NCBI RefSeq assembly: GCF_002866925.1
Contig: NZ_PKUQ01000047.1
Location: 124,001-188,000, forward strand
Source: Cohaesibacter celericrescens
Lineage (GTDB): Bacteria > Pseudomonadota > Alphaproteobacteria > Rhizobiales > Cohaesibacteraceae
Direction of reading: 5' to 3'
DNA length: 64,000 bases
Shown: in pieces, positions 1 through 12,264 of the stretch
Layout of the letters: each line of letters starts with the position of its first letter
Position numbering within the stretch: position 1 is the stretch's first letter
The notes under the pieces: model-generated
The model's database searches: none
The model's input: only the letters and a program-made list of their open reading frames with translations
What the model was told of the DNA's origin: nothing
Position numbers and translations under genes: made by a program

Positions 1-89
1 CTAGTCCTTTGAAACCTCTGGAAAATTATGTGGTGGATTATCATTACCAGCGCAAACACGGGAAAGACGCTTGGTACGGCCAGCGTTGA
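1..89 (+). CDS. araD: L-ribulose-5-phosphate 4-epimerase, C-terminal end only
   Basis: Partial gene entering from the left edge. Reading from base 3, the frame runs for 28 codons to a TGA at 87-89. The last residues include the stretch HYQRKHGKDAWYGQR, which matches the end of enterobacterial AraD (HYLRKHGAKAYYGQ, from memory). AraD converts L-ribulose 5-phosphate to D-xylulose 5-phosphate, the last step of the isomerase pathway, so its place just before araA fits. The active site lies outside the window. The call rests on a short tail plus context. Confidence 0.75.
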   Translation, partial: SPLKPLENYVVDYHYQRKHGKDAWYGQR

Positions 90-239
90 TTTTCATTTTG
101 CATTTCGGTTCGGGAGGCACATTGGCCAACTGAAAATGCTGTTTGCACCATTGGGAGGATCTCTTGCCATGATCCACCGGTGCAGGACGCCTCGATTGCC
201 GCGTGCAAGGCGAGGGATAGATTTAGAAAGGGCAAGACT

Positions 240-1748
240 ATGTATGGATTGAAGCCGCTGAAATTTTGGTTCGTTTGCGGATCACAGCATCTTTATGGGC
301 CGGAGGCTTTGGCGCAGGTTGGGGAGGGTGCCAAGACTGTGGCTGAAGGCTTGGCCAAGGACGGCCGATTGGTTCTTCCGGTCGAGTTTGCGGGTGTTGT
401 TACTACATCCGATGACGTAACCGATGTTTGCCGGCGGGCGTCTGCCGACCCCGAATGTGGCGGTTTGATCATTTGGATGCATACATTCTCTCCTGCTAAA
501 ATGTGGATCCGCGGGCTCACTCAGCTGACCAAACCGTTGTTGCATTTGCATACCCAACTCAATGCGGCGCTGCCGTGGGAGTCCATTGATATGGACTATA
601 TGAATTTGCATCAGGCCGCCCATGGCGACCGTGAAGCCGGTTTCATGCACACCCGTATGCGTTTGCGACGCAAGGTTGTTGTGGGCCATTGGTCCGACAG
701 TGATGTGCAAGACCGCATTGATGCGTGGATGCGTGCGGCGCGTGCTTGGCATGATTGGCAGGGCGCTCGTTTCTGTCGCTTCGGTGACAATATGCGCGAT
801 GTTGCGGTCACGGAAGGCGATAAAGTGGCAACCGAAATGGCCTTTGGATTTGGCGTTGACGGGTATGGTATTGGCGACTTGGTTGACCGTATGGCGGCGT
901 TTACCGATGCAGAAGTCGAAGAGCGAGCTAATTCCTATAGTGAAGAGTATGTGCTTGTTCCAGAACTGGCTCCGGATGGAGCACAGCGCGCGGCATTGCT
1001 GGACGCAGCACGGCAAGACCTTGGCATTGAAGCATTTTTGCGTGAAGGTGGCTACAAGGGCTTTTCGCATAATTTTCAGGATTTGCACGGTCTGAATCAG
1101 CTTCCCGGTTTAGCACCACAGCGTATGATGGCGCAGGGCTTTGGTTTTGCTGGTGAAGGCGACTGGAAAACACCTGCTTTGTTGCGCGCCATGAAAGTCA
1201 TGGGCCATGGTCTAACCGGCGCGTGTTCCTTCATGGAAGACTATACCTATGATATGACCCCAGGCGCAGAAGTTGTGTTGGGGTCGCATATGTTGGAGAT
1301 TTGCCCAACCATTGCCGACGGTAAACCGCAACTTGAAATCCATCCTTTGGGTATTGGCGACAAGGCGGATCCTGTGCGCATGGTTTTCAATGCTCGAAAG
1401 GGTTCCGCGGTCAACGCCTGTTTCATTGATCTGGGCAACCGCTTCCGTTTGATCGCTAACACTGTAACATCGATTGATCATCCGGATCTTCCAAAGCTGC
1501 CTGTAGCGCGTGCTGTTTGGGAGTGCAATCCGGACTTTAAAACGGCCTGCACTGCTTGGATTTTGGCAGGTGGGGCGCATCATACGGCATACAGCTATGA
1601 TGTGACGTCAGAAATGCTCGAAGATTTTGCCAATATCGCAGGCATGGAATTGGCGTTGATTGATGAAGAAACATCTCTTTCAAGCTTTAAACAAGATTTG
1701 CGGATGAATGAGGTCTACTGGCACTTGGCGAACGGTATCAAAGCTTAA
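240..1748 (+). CDS. araA: L-arabinose isomerase
   Basis: Converts L-arabinose to L-ribulose in the cytoplasm. The protein is 502 residues from the ATG at 240, against 500 in E. coli. A longer frame begins at 180, but the protein starting [20 protein letters not shown] aligns with known AraA, and an AAAGG-like ribosome site precedes 240. Metal-binding active-site residues are in place: Glu306 in [10 protein letters not shown], Glu333 in FMEDYTY, His350 in GSHMLE, and a His pair at 447-448 in LAGGAHHT. It lies 150 bp after araD and ends at a strong terminator, so it is the last gene of an araD-araA unit. Resemblance to gammaproteobacterial AraA is notable for an alphaproteobacterium. Confidence 0.97.
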   Translation: MYGLKPLKFWFVCGSQHLYGPEALAQVGEGAKTVAEGLAKDGRLVLPVEFAGVVTTSDDVTDVCRRASADPECGGLIIWMHTFSPAKMWIRGLTQLTKPLLHLHTQLNAALPWESIDMDYMNLHQAAHGDREAGFMHTRMRLRRKVVVGHWSDSDVQDRIDAWMRAARAWHDWQGARFCRFGDNMRDVAVTEGDKVATEMAFGFGVDGYGIGDLVDRMAAFTDAEVEERANSYSEEYVLVPELAPDGAQRAALLDAARQDLGIEAFLREGGYKGFSHNFQDLHGLNQLPGLAPQRMMAQGFGFAGEGDWKTPALLRAMKVMGHGLTGACSFMEDYTYDMTPGAEVVLGSHMLEICPTIADGKPQLEIHPLGIGDKADPVRMVFNARKGSAVNACFIDLGNRFRLIANTVTSIDHPDLPKLPVARAVWECNPDFKTACTAWILAGGAHHTAYSYDVTSEMLEDFANIAGMELALIDEETSLSSFKQDLRMNEVYWHLANGIKA

Positions 1749-1775
1749 TTTGGAGCCAAATGCTTAAGCGGGTTT

Positions 1776-1807
1776 CGGCCCTGTCATGCAAATGGCAGGG
1801 CCGTTTT
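1776..1807 (+). terminator. Rho-independent terminator after araA
   Basis: A 12-bp stem (CGGCCCTGTCAT pairing with ATGGCAGGGCCG, one G-U pair) with a GCAA loop is followed by TTTTGATT. It lies 28 bp after the araA stop, between araA and the convergent araC. Confidence 0.88.
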
Positions 1808-1861
1808 GATTGGGCAGTTGGTCTTGGGCGTCTATTCTAATTTTATCGCGCAGGCATGCAC

Positions 1862-2920
1862 TTACGATTGGATGTCGAATTGCGGGATTTGAGCAGTGCC
1901 TTGTTGCGTCGGTTGGCTGAAACTGTCTTGCAACTTCTCGCCTTCAGCGCGGACAATCAACGCCAGACTGCGCTCGCGAAATGTGCGGGGGCTCATATTG
2001 GTGTGGCGGCGAAACACCCGGGAAAAATACAGTGGATCATCATAACCCACCATCTGCGACAGGGCTTTGATGGGCACGTTGGAAACCCGCAATACCTGCA
2101 TTGCATATTGCATGCGCTGCCCGTCGCGCCATTGTACCACGCCTGTGCCGACATACTTGCGGAACAAATGAGACAAGCGGGAGGGGGAGAGGCAAACGTG
2201 GCTTGCTATTTCGTTGACGGTCAGTGGTTTGTCGAGGTTTTTTGAGATTAGCGAACAGGCCGAGAGCACGCGCTCATCAATCACCACTTCGGTTTTCTTA
2301 GATGCCCTGCTCATTCGGGCGCAGAATAGCAAAATATGTTCAAGCCGGTTAAAGGCGAGATCGACTGAAAGACCATCGGCCAGATCGGCCCATTTTTCCA
2401 CCTCTACAAAGAGGCGGAACAACTCGCTAAATGGCACATCTTCACGGTGGCGCAAAATATAGACACCATTGGCTTGTTCTTCCCATTCGAGCCAAGGTTT
2501 CCAAAAAGCACGTGGCTGGAAATAGATCCATCGATGCCACCATTTGTCATGCCCCTCTTCGCGTCCATAAAGATGGCGGGCCTCGGGAGGGAAAAGGACC
2601 AGATCCCCCGGTTCGACAATGAAGGATTCGTCGCCCTCAAAGATGCGACCGGCACCATCTACTGTGAGATTGATAATCCAGCCTCGCATGCCGTTGGGGC
2701 GGTCAATGTTGAAATCGAGCGGCCCTCCGCGTTCTATGGGGGTGATGCCCGCGACAAGGCGGACGTCAAACTCAAAGCCGGGAAAGAGTGCCGCAACTTC
2801 GGTGTCGTAATTCTGAGGCGTTGTTCTGTAAGCCAGCTTGCTGAAGATCCGTTGAACTTGCGGGTCTTGCGCTGGGTCGAAATAAGAATGATCGTCCATG
2901 TCTCTAGCGGAATGCTGCAT
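1862..2920 (-). CDS. araC: AraC, arabinose-responsive transcriptional regulator
   Basis: AraC regulator of about 352 residues, longer than E. coli AraC (292) at both ends. The sugar-binding cupin domain (about residues 45-200) keeps the arabinose-contacting residues: Thr in VAGITPIE, Arg in NIDRPNGM, Tyr in HLYGRE, and His and Trp in WHRW. Two helix-turn-helix motifs follow (HVCLSPSRLSHLFRKYVG, then VGYDDPLYFSRVF), nearly identical to E. coli AraC. A tail of about 30 residues after the DNA-binding domain is extra. The gene is divergent from araB with a 143-bp intergenic region, which is the classic araC-araB arrangement. A start at Met8 (2899) is also possible. Confidence 0.95.
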   Translation of the reverse strand: MQHSARDMDDHSYFDPAQDPQVQRIFSKLAYRTTPQNYDTEVAALFPGFEFDVRLVAGITPIERGGPLDFNIDRPNGMRGWIINLTVDGAGRIFEGDESFIVEPGDLVLFPPEARHLYGREEGHDKWWHRWIYFQPRAFWKPWLEWEEQANGVYILRHREDVPFSELFRLFVEVEKWADLADGLSVDLAFNRLEHILLFCARMSRASKKTEVVIDERVLSACSLISKNLDKPLTVNEIASHVCLSPSRLSHLFRKYVGTGVVQWRDGQRMQYAMQVLRVSNVPIKALSQMVGYDDPLYFSRVFRRHTNMSPRTFRERSLALIVRAEGEKLQDSFSQPTQQGTAQIPQFDIQS

Positions 2921-3063
2921 TGTGAAGTGTTAGGATCGTCCATAGTGTAGCTGATAAAATGCAGCAATGGAAGCGGTGTTAAAGGCGATGATTGAGGAGA
3001 ATTATCCATAATATCCGCCTTGGTGTCGCAATGGCGTCGGCCATGAATAGGGGAGGGAATGTG
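2921..3063. promoter_or_regulatory. araC-araB divergent regulatory region
   Basis: This 143-bp gap must carry both promoters. It contains two direct copies of TCCATA, the most conserved part of the E. coli AraC half-site (TAGC-N7-TCCATA), at 2939-2944 and 3005-3010, 66 bp apart. The second lies about 55 bp before the araB start, where an activating AraC site would be expected. The TAGC part of the half-site is poorly matched at both. A strong GGGGAGGG ribosome site lies just upstream of the araB start. Confidence 0.5.
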
Positions 3064-4701
3064 ATGAATGCAACGAAAGATGGCACTGTCTTAGGGCTTG
3101 ATTTTGGCTCGGACAGCGTGCGTGCTGTGGTGGTCCGTGTCGTCGATGGGGAAGAGCTTTCTTCTGCCGTTGCCACCTATCCTCGCTGGGCAGAAGGTCG
3201 GTTTTGTGATGCCACACGCCAGCAATTTCGGCAGCATCCTTCAGATTATCTTGAAGCCATGACAACGGCGGTGCGTGATGCACTGGCGCAGCTTCCTTCC
3301 GATAAGGCCCCTGTTATCGGCATCGGGGTCGATACAACGGGATCGTCGCCACTACCGGTGACAGCAGACGGCACTGCCCTGGCGTTGAAAGACGGGTTCG
3401 GAACGGATCCGGACGCGATGTGTATTCTGTGGAAAGACCATACATCGGTTGCCGAGGCCAAAGAAATCAATGACCTTTGCCATTCGGGCCAGTTCCCGGA
3501 TTATACCAAATATGTTGGTGGTATTTATTCGTCTGAGTGGTATTGGGCGAAAATTCTCAATGTGGGTCGCAAAAATCCAACGGTTTTCCGCGCTGCTGCC
3601 AATTGGGTTGAACTTTGCGACTGGGTGCCATCGGTTTTGTCCGGGGTCGATGATGCCGCCAAGATCGTTCGTGGCTGTTGTGCTGCTGGACATAAAGCGC
3701 TGTTTCATCCTGAATTTGATGGTCTGCCAAGCCGTGCATGGTTGCAGGCGCTTGATCCGTGTTTGGGTAACCTGACCACGCCGTTATTTTCGCAGACCCG
3801 CACCAGCGATCAGGTCGCAGGGTTTTTGACATCTGACTGGGCAGGGCGCTTTGGTCTCAATGCAGGTATTCCAATTGCCGTTGGCGCGTTTGACTGTCAC
3901 ATGGGGGCAGTCGGCGCGGGCATCCAGCCCTATTCGCTTGTACGCGTGATGGGGACATCCACCTGCGATATTCTGGTTGCGCCGCCTCAAGAGGTCAAAG
4001 ACACCCTTGTTGGTGGCATTTGTGGGCAGGTGCCTGATAGTGTTTTACCCGGCTATACAGGGTTTGAAGCGGGACAATCATCTTTTGGCGATGTCTTTGC
4101 GTGGTTTGAACGTTTGCTTCAATGGGGTCATACGGGGCGTGGCCGGAGCGGCTCTCTGTTGTCTGAGCTGGAAAAAGAAGCCGCCGCTTTGCCGCCGGGA
4201 GCTTACGGGGAACGGGCATTGGACTGGTTGAACGGGCGTCGTACACCGGATGCAGATCAGACCGTTCGCGCCATGCTGTCCGGTTTGCATTTGGGGTCTA
4301 CGGCACCGTCGATCTATCGTGCCTTGATCGAAGCGACGGCATTTGGCTCTCGGGCCATCGTTGAACGCTTTGAAGAGCAGGGCATACCGGTCAAAAGTGT
4401 CGTTGCCATTGGAGGCATCGCGCGTAAATCGGACTTTATTTCGCAGGTTTGCGCCGACGTTATGAACCGGAAAGTGGATGTGGTTCAATCGGATCAAGCC
4501 TGTGCACGTGGCGCAGCAATCTTTGCCGCGACCGCTGCTGGTGCCTATGAAGATATTCATGCGGCCAAGGATGCAATGCACAGCCCTGTTGAGAAGAGCT
4601 TTGAGCCCGATCCCGTGGCGCACGAAGCGTACAACGCCATTTATGCGGACTATCAACGCATGGGTGCTTTTGCCAATGACATTGCAGGCGGCCACGATTG
4701 A
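3064..4701 (+). CDS. araB: Ribulokinase
   Basis: Phosphorylates L-ribulose to L-ribulose 5-phosphate with ATP. FGGY-family kinase of 545 residues from the ATG at 3064. An in-frame extension to 2992 is rejected because the strong ribosome site sits at about 3050-3057 and the fold starts right after. Signatures are GLDFGSDSVRAV at the N-terminus (first phosphate-binding loop), GVDTTGSSPLPV, GGIYSSEWYWAKIL, GAFDCHMGAVGAG (conserved Asp/His region), MGTSTCDIL and AIGGIARKSDF near the end. It closely follows the E. coli AraB pattern throughout. Divergent from araC and ended by a hairpin terminator. Confidence 0.97.
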   Translation: MNATKDGTVLGLDFGSDSVRAVVVRVVDGEELSSAVATYPRWAEGRFCDATRQQFRQHPSDYLEAMTTAVRDALAQLPSDKAPVIGIGVDTTGSSPLPVTADGTALALKDGFGTDPDAMCILWKDHTSVAEAKEINDLCHSGQFPDYTKYVGGIYSSEWYWAKILNVGRKNPTVFRAAANWVELCDWVPSVLSGVDDAAKIVRGCCAAGHKALFHPEFDGLPSRAWLQALDPCLGNLTTPLFSQTRTSDQVAGFLTSDWAGRFGLNAGIPIAVGAFDCHMGAVGAGIQPYSLVRVMGTSTCDILVAPPQEVKDTLVGGICGQVPDSVLPGYTGFEAGQSSFGDVFAWFERLLQWGHTGRGRSGSLLSELEKEAAALPPGAYGERALDWLNGRRTPDADQTVRAMLSGLHLGSTAPSIYRALIEATAFGSRAIVERFEEQGIPVKSVVAIGGIARKSDFISQVCADVMNRKVDVVQSDQACARGAAIFAATAAGAYEDIHAAKDAMHSPVEKSFEPDPVAHEAYNAIYADYQRMGAFANDIAGGHD

Positions 4702-4728
4702 GCAACGAAACCTTGCTCAGCCGACAAG

Positions 4729-4763
4729 CCCGGATCGCTGTTGCGGTTCGGGTTTTGTTTGTT
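4729..4763 (+). terminator. Rho-independent terminator after araB
   Basis: A 10-bp stem (CCCGGATCGC with GCGGTTCGGG, two G-U pairs) and a TGTT loop are followed by the T-rich run TTTTGTTTGTTT. It lies 27 bp after the araB stop. Confidence 0.85.
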
Positions 4764-4871
4764 TGGTTGCCCCCGACTAGCAGAATGCATCCACAATGCG
4801 AACGAAGTGGGAGATTTCCTGTATGATAGCTGGTACAGATAGCCAAATCCCTACTAGATGGAGTTCGTCTC

Positions 4872-5927
4872 TTGAGCCTTTCAGACTTTGTCATCCGTCG
4901 TCCGGATGACTGGCATTTGCATCTCCGCGACGGCGAGATGTTAAAAGCTGTTTTGCCGCATACCAGTGCTGATTTTGCCCGTGCGATCATTATGCCTAAT
5001 TTGGTGCCGCCCGTTGTCACATGCAGCGATGCAGAGGCTTACCGTGCGCGCATCCTTGAAGCCAAGCCTGAGTGTGATGTTTTTGAACCACTGATGACGC
5101 TGTATTTGACGGAAGGCACCGATCCTGCTGATGTGGAGCTGGGTGTAAAGTCTGGCCTCATCAAAGCGCTCAAATTATATCCCGCCGGAGCAACCACAAA
5201 CTCTGACAGTGGTGTCAAAACAATCGAGAATATCTATCCGGTCTTGGAAAAAATGAGCGAGCTGGATGTGCCCTTGCTGGTGCATGGTGAAGTCACCGAT
5301 GCGGACATCGATATTTTTGACCGGGAAGCTGTATTTATTGACCGTGTGCTGGACCCCATTCGCCAGCGGTTCCCCAAGTTACGCGTCGTTATGGAGCATA
5401 TCACCACATCCAATGGTGTGGAGTATGTGAAAAGTGCCGGCGACAAAACGGCCGCGACGATTACCACGCATCATTTGATCATCAACCGCAATGCCTATCT
5501 GGTCGGGGGGATCAAGCCGCATTATTATTGCCTGCCTGTTGCCAAGCGCGAAAGCCACCGTTTGGCGCTGCGGGAGGCTGCGACCTCCGGCAATGGTAAG
5601 TTTTTTCTCGGTACAGACTCGGCCCCACATCCCGATACAGCCAAGGAATCCGCCTGTGGCTGTGCTGGTATTTATACGTCGATCAACACACTTAGTTGCC
5701 TTGCACATGTGTTCGAGCAGGACAATGCCCTTGATCAGTTTGAGGCTTTTGCGTCTCTCAATGGTCCGGCCTTTTATGGTCTAACTCCGAACGAACAAAC
5801 CATTCGCTTCTACAAGACTGACGCGCCGTTGGACTTGCCAGCCAAGTTTGCTGTTCAAAAGGAACAGGTTTCTGTTTTTGACCCCGGTTTTGCGTTGTTT
5901 TGGCGTCATGAAGCCATTAACGCTTAG
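4872..5927 (+). CDS. pyrC: Dihydroorotase (class II, homodimeric type)
   Basis: Third step of pyrimidine synthesis: cyclises N-carbamoyl-L-aspartate to dihydroorotate. The protein is 351 residues (E. coli PyrC 348). Zinc ligands are visible: the HLHLRD motif, the carboxylated Lys in LKLYPAGAT, His in LLVHGE, His in MEHITT and Asp in LGTDSAPH. The start appears to be TTG at 4872, preceded by TGGAG 8-9 bases upstream. No ATG lies between it and the conserved [13 protein letters not shown] block. It is followed after 38 bp by pyrE, so the two are probably cotranscribed. Confidence 0.96.
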   Translation: MSLSDFVIRRPDDWHLHLRDGEMLKAVLPHTSADFARAIIMPNLVPPVVTCSDAEAYRARILEAKPECDVFEPLMTLYLTEGTDPADVELGVKSGLIKALKLYPAGATTNSDSGVKTIENIYPVLEKMSELDVPLLVHGEVTDADIDIFDREAVFIDRVLDPIRQRFPKLRVVMEHITTSNGVEYVKSAGDKTAATITTHHLIINRNAYLVGGIKPHYYCLPVAKRESHRLALREAATSGNGKFFLGTDSAPHPDTAKESACGCAGIYTSINTLSCLAHVFEQDNALDQFEAFASLNGPAFYGLTPNEQTIRFYKTDAPLDLPAKFAVQKEQVSVFDPGFALFWRHEAINA

Positions 5928-5965
5928 CCCGTTCGCCCGATTTTACCTTTGCAGAGGATAGCTCC

Positions 5966-6676
5966 ATGACTCCCAGTTCTTTTCCTGATCGCGCTTTGAT
6001 GGCCGAATTGACCGCAAAAATGCTGTTGGAAATCAAAGCCGTGCATTTCCGCACGGACGAGCCTTTCATGCTGGCGTCTGGATTGGCAAGTCCGGTCTAT
6101 ATTGATTGCCGCAAGCTGATCTCGTATCCGCGCATCCGCAACACCTTGATGGATTTTTGTGCGGCGACCATTATGCGCGACATTGGCTTTGAGAAGGTTG
6201 AGACGGTTGTGGGCGGGGAGACCGCCGGTATTCCTTTTGCTGCATGGATTGCGGACAAGCTTAGCCTGCCGATGAATTATGTGCGCAAAAAACCCAAAGG
6301 CTATGGCCGTGATGCACAGATCGAAGGCGCCCCAATTGCGGGCAAACGCGCTCTGCTGGTCGAAGATCTGACCACGGATGGTGGCAGTAAAATCACCTTT
6401 GTGGAAGCCATGCGCAAGGCTGAAGCCGAGGTGACGGACACCATCGTATTATTCTATTATGACATTTTCCCTGAAGCGTTGGAAAATCTCGCGAAGGTGG
6501 ATCTCAATCTCCACTATCTGGCGACTTGGCGGGATGTGTTGGCTGTTGCCAAAGCGAACAATTATTTCGATAGCGAGACATTGGCTGGTGTTGAAAGTTT
6601 CTTGGATGATCCCCTTGCATGGTCTGGTGCCAATGGTGGCGTGACGCAGATCACGTCGGTGCCGACTAAAAGCTAA
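5966..6676 (+). CDS. pyrE: Orotate phosphoribosyltransferase
   Basis: Joins orotate and PRPP to give orotidine 5'-monophosphate, the fifth step of pyrimidine synthesis. The protein is 236 residues, the longer alphaproteobacterial form. The PRPP-binding signature is [13 protein letters not shown] at about residues 130-142. The flexible-loop lysines lie in [11 protein letters not shown], and [11 protein letters not shown] lies near the N-terminus. GAGGATAGCTCC supports the ATG at 5966. It follows pyrC and ends at a hairpin terminator, so this is a two-gene pyr unit. Confidence 0.96.
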   Translation: MTPSSFPDRALMAELTAKMLLEIKAVHFRTDEPFMLASGLASPVYIDCRKLISYPRIRNTLMDFCAATIMRDIGFEKVETVVGGETAGIPFAAWIADKLSLPMNYVRKKPKGYGRDAQIEGAPIAGKRALLVEDLTTDGGSKITFVEAMRKAEAEVTDTIVLFYYDIFPEALENLAKVDLNLHYLATWRDVLAVAKANNYFDSETLAGVESFLDDPLAWSGANGGVTQITSVPTKS

Positions 6677-6708
6677 ACAGTGGCTAGTCTAACTGATTGC
6701 ATTGGAAG

Positions 6709-6736
6709 GGGCGGGGATTATTTCCTCCGCCCTTTT
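6709..6736 (+). terminator. Rho-independent terminator after pyrE
   Basis: An 8-bp G+C-rich stem (GGGCGGGG with CTCCGCCC, one G-U pair) with an 8-base loop is followed by TTTTCT. It lies 33 bp after the pyrE stop. Confidence 0.8.
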
Positions 6737-6893
6737 CTATGTCGGGTGTTAAAACTGTGCCTGAGCGCTTTGTAATTGGGCGGTAAATCCCCGTTGGCTG
6801 TCAGAAGCGTTGTTTGAACCGAATTTGCTTGAACGCAGTCGCATTCCATGAATAATTCCCATTGGAAAAACCATTGGCACGCTCATTTACTGA

Positions 6894-9983
<3,090 letters not shown>

Positions 9984-10015
9984 TCCCTTCAAGAAGGGTC
10001 AATCCTGCCAATGAT

Positions 10016-10054
10016 AAAACCTCTAGAGAGGACCAAACGTGGATGCTCTCTAGA
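10016..10054 (-). terminator. Terminator for the allophanate hydrolase operon
   Basis: A perfect 9-bp inverted repeat TCTAGAGAG / CTCTCTAGA (10022-10030 and 10046-10054) lies between lacZ and the convergent atzF. On the minus strand it is followed by GGTTTTATC, so it reads as a terminator for the minus-strand operon. Confidence 0.65.
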
Positions 10055-10071
10055 AGGCCGGATTGGTCGGG

Positions 10072-11880
10072 TTATGATTGCGCCAAAAAGGCGCGCCAAT
10101 CACCCAGATCGGAGATGTCGGTGCCACCAGCTGCCCCAAATGCTTCGCAGATAAAGCCTTTGACAGAAGATCCATCTTCCAGCATGACCGAACCAATGCC
10201 CAAGGGGGATGGGATGCCAGCCATAAAACTTCCCAATTCTGACAATGGCAAGGCCCAAATTTCCAATTTTACCTTGCTGCCGCCGTCTGCTAAACGCACC
10301 ATACCCGGCCGCATTGGTGGACCGCCAGCAAGAGCATAGAATTTGTAATCGGCTGCACTTTTGGCTTCGCGTAAGAAACGCCCGCCACGTGTGGTGAGCT
10401 GATGATTGAGGGGTAGGCCACTCATATGGGCGCCACAGACTGCAATCTCAATCTCGTCTTTTTGGGCTTGTGGCGCGGCCAATGGGGTCGCTTCATAGCT
10501 CCATGATGTTGCACCCAGCGTATGAGGCACCGCGCTTTCAAACACCTGTGCGATGGATGCCACTAGATCGTCTTGCCCCGCGCTCGCCAGAAGGGTAACA
10601 CTACCCGGACGGCTGTCAGATCGCTTAACCGCAGGCACAGCAATGGCGCACATATCAAGCAGATTGACAAAATTTGTATAGGTACCGAAGTTTGAATTGG
10701 GCGTGACAGGATCGGCTTCCAGATCGGCAACGGTGTAGAAGGTCGGGATGGTCGGCACACATAGGATATCAACGGCCGCCATTATGGGTTCAGCGGCCCG
10801 TTTGAGGTCTTGCAAACGATACATGCCGCGGAAGGCATCCGCTGAACTGATGGTTTCTGCTTTGGAGACAATGGCTCTGGTGACAGGGTGCACCGCGTCA
10901 GGATTGGTTTTTAACAAGTCTTCAATGACGGTATAGCGCTCTGCCACCCATGCACCTTCATATAGCATTCTTGCGACGTCATAGAGGGGGGTGAAGTCGA
11001 TCTCGATAATTTCTGCACCGGACTGGACCAGAATGTCGACGCTCTGTCGGAAAGAGGCTTTTTGAACGTTATCGCCGAAAAACTCAATGGAGTTTGCATC
11101 GGGAATGCCAACACGCATTTTTGACGGTGCGGCGGTCAGGGCGCCTGCTGTAAAGCGGCGGGCATAGGCGTCTTTGGCGTCATAAGCATTGGCAATTTCG
11201 AACACAGCATAAGCGTCGGAGACTGTGAGCGCGAAAATTGAGATGGTGTCCAGTGTTCTGCAGGCGGGAACAACACCGGTCGCCGAGAGCGTGCCAAGGG
11301 TTGGCTTCAGGCCGACAATATTGTTGAGCGCGGCGGGAACGCGGCCCGATCCGGCTGTGTCTGTGCCCAGCGAGAAGGTGGCGATGCCATGTCCAACCGC
11401 GACTGCCGAGCCGCTGGAAGAGCCGCCGGGGACAATGTCTGGATCAATGGAATTTTTGGGAAACCCGTAAGGTGATCGCACACCAACGAGGCCGGTGGCA
11501 AATTGATCAAGATTGGTCTTGCCAATCAACAGGGCACCAGCGGCGCGCAATTGTGCCACCACATAGGCGTCTTCAGTCGCTTCATATTCATAGGCCGGAC
11601 AGGCGGCGGTGGTTGGTTTTCCGCCTGCGTCAATATTGTCCTTGATGACAAAGGGAATGCCCCAAAGAGGTTTGGCCGGATCAAAAGCCCCCAGATCTGC
11701 TGCGGCTTGACGCACTTCGGATTTGTCGAGCAAATGGATAAAAATTGCCGGATCGTTCACCTCCGCAATGCGCGCATACACCTGCTCGACGATGTCGGCC
11801 GGAGACGTGCCTGCTTGATAAGCAGCGTGTAGGCTTGGGATCGTCAGAGGTGTCTTGGATATCTGTGACATCTGGGACAT
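10072..11880 (-). CDS. atzF: Allophanate hydrolase
   Basis: Hydrolyses allophanate to two ammonia and two carbon dioxide. The protein is 602 residues, usual for the family. An amidase-signature domain (about 1-450) carries the Ser-cisSer-Lys triad at Lys80 (FVIKDN), Ser154 (GGSSSGS) and Ser178 (TDTAGSGR). Each is 11 residues below the Lys91/Ser165/Ser189 I recall for Pseudomonas AtzF. The C-terminal domain (about 470-600) is the decarboxylating AHS-type domain with VCGAHMSGLPLN. No biotin or urea carboxylase gene is adjacent, so the allophanate probably comes from biuret (see 14445-15125) rather than urea. It is the last gene of the operon, ending at a hairpin. Confidence 0.94.
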   Translation of the reverse strand: MSQMSQISKTPLTIPSLHAAYQAGTSPADIVEQVYARIAEVNDPAIFIHLLDKSEVRQAAADLGAFDPAKPLWGIPFVIKDNIDAGGKPTTAACPAYEYEATEDAYVVAQLRAAGALLIGKTNLDQFATGLVGVRSPYGFPKNSIDPDIVPGGSSSGSAVAVGHGIATFSLGTDTAGSGRVPAALNNIVGLKPTLGTLSATGVVPACRTLDTISIFALTVSDAYAVFEIANAYDAKDAYARRFTAGALTAAPSKMRVGIPDANSIEFFGDNVQKASFRQSVDILVQSGAEIIEIDFTPLYDVARMLYEGAWVAERYTVIEDLLKTNPDAVHPVTRAIVSKAETISSADAFRGMYRLQDLKRAAEPIMAAVDILCVPTIPTFYTVADLEADPVTPNSNFGTYTNFVNLLDMCAIAVPAVKRSDSRPGSVTLLASAGQDDLVASIAQVFESAVPHTLGATSWSYEATPLAAPQAQKDEIEIAVCGAHMSGLPLNHQLTTRGGRFLREAKSAADYKFYALAGGPPMRPGMVRLADGGSKVKLEIWALPLSELGSFMAGIPSPLGIGSVMLEDGSSVKGFICEAFGAAGGTDISDLGDWRAFLAQS

Positions 11881-11916
11881 GGAGGCTTTCCTTAGATTCT
11901 TTGGATAGATCAGCGA

Positions 11917-12264
11917 TTACTTTGCGTCGATGAATTGCACAGGCTTGGACCAGATGATCAGGATGACACATCCCTCATCGGATCGGACAGAATGGGTTGT
12001 GCCGATCGGATTGATAACAAGCGCTCCCTCTTGATAGTGGCCGGTGTCATCGGTCTGGGCGCCTTCTAGCACCACGATGGTCTCAATGCCGGGGTGACTG
12101 TGGCGTGGCACGCTGGCGCCTTTAGCATAGCGCAGCAATGCAGCCGCAGAGCCATCAACTTCTTGATGGAGCCAGCATATTTCTACGCCGGGGTGGAAGG
12201 CCTCAAAGCTGCAATTGCGCCAGCCTCCAGCCATGAAGTCCGCATGCATGATAGAATTAGTCAT
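11917..12264 (-). CDS. Cupin domain protein (ChrR-like)
   Basis: Small single-cupin protein of 115 residues from the ATG at 12264. The start is supported by GGAGGCC 7 bases upstream and by an 8-base overlap with the preceding hydrolase. Metal-binding motifs are visible: [14 protein letters not shown] (two His and a Glu) and a later His in NPIGTTHSV. The layout resembles the cupin half of ChrR anti-sigma factors, but there is no sigma-binding zinc domain and no sigma factor nearby, so a metabolic or sensing role in ureide use is more likely. Exact function unknown. It is coupled between the second cysteine hydrolase and allophanate hydrolase. Confidence 0.8.
   Translation of the reverse strand: MTNSIMHADFMAGGWRNCSFEAFHPGVEICWLHQEVDGSAAALLRYAKGASVPRHSHPGIETIVVLEGAQTDDTGHYQEGALVINPIGTTHSVRSDEGCVILIIWSKPVQFIDAK

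Noticed and set aside
11917-12264. ChrR anti-sigma factor
   Set aside because: Only the cupin half is present, with no zinc anti-sigma domain and no sigma factor gene nearby.
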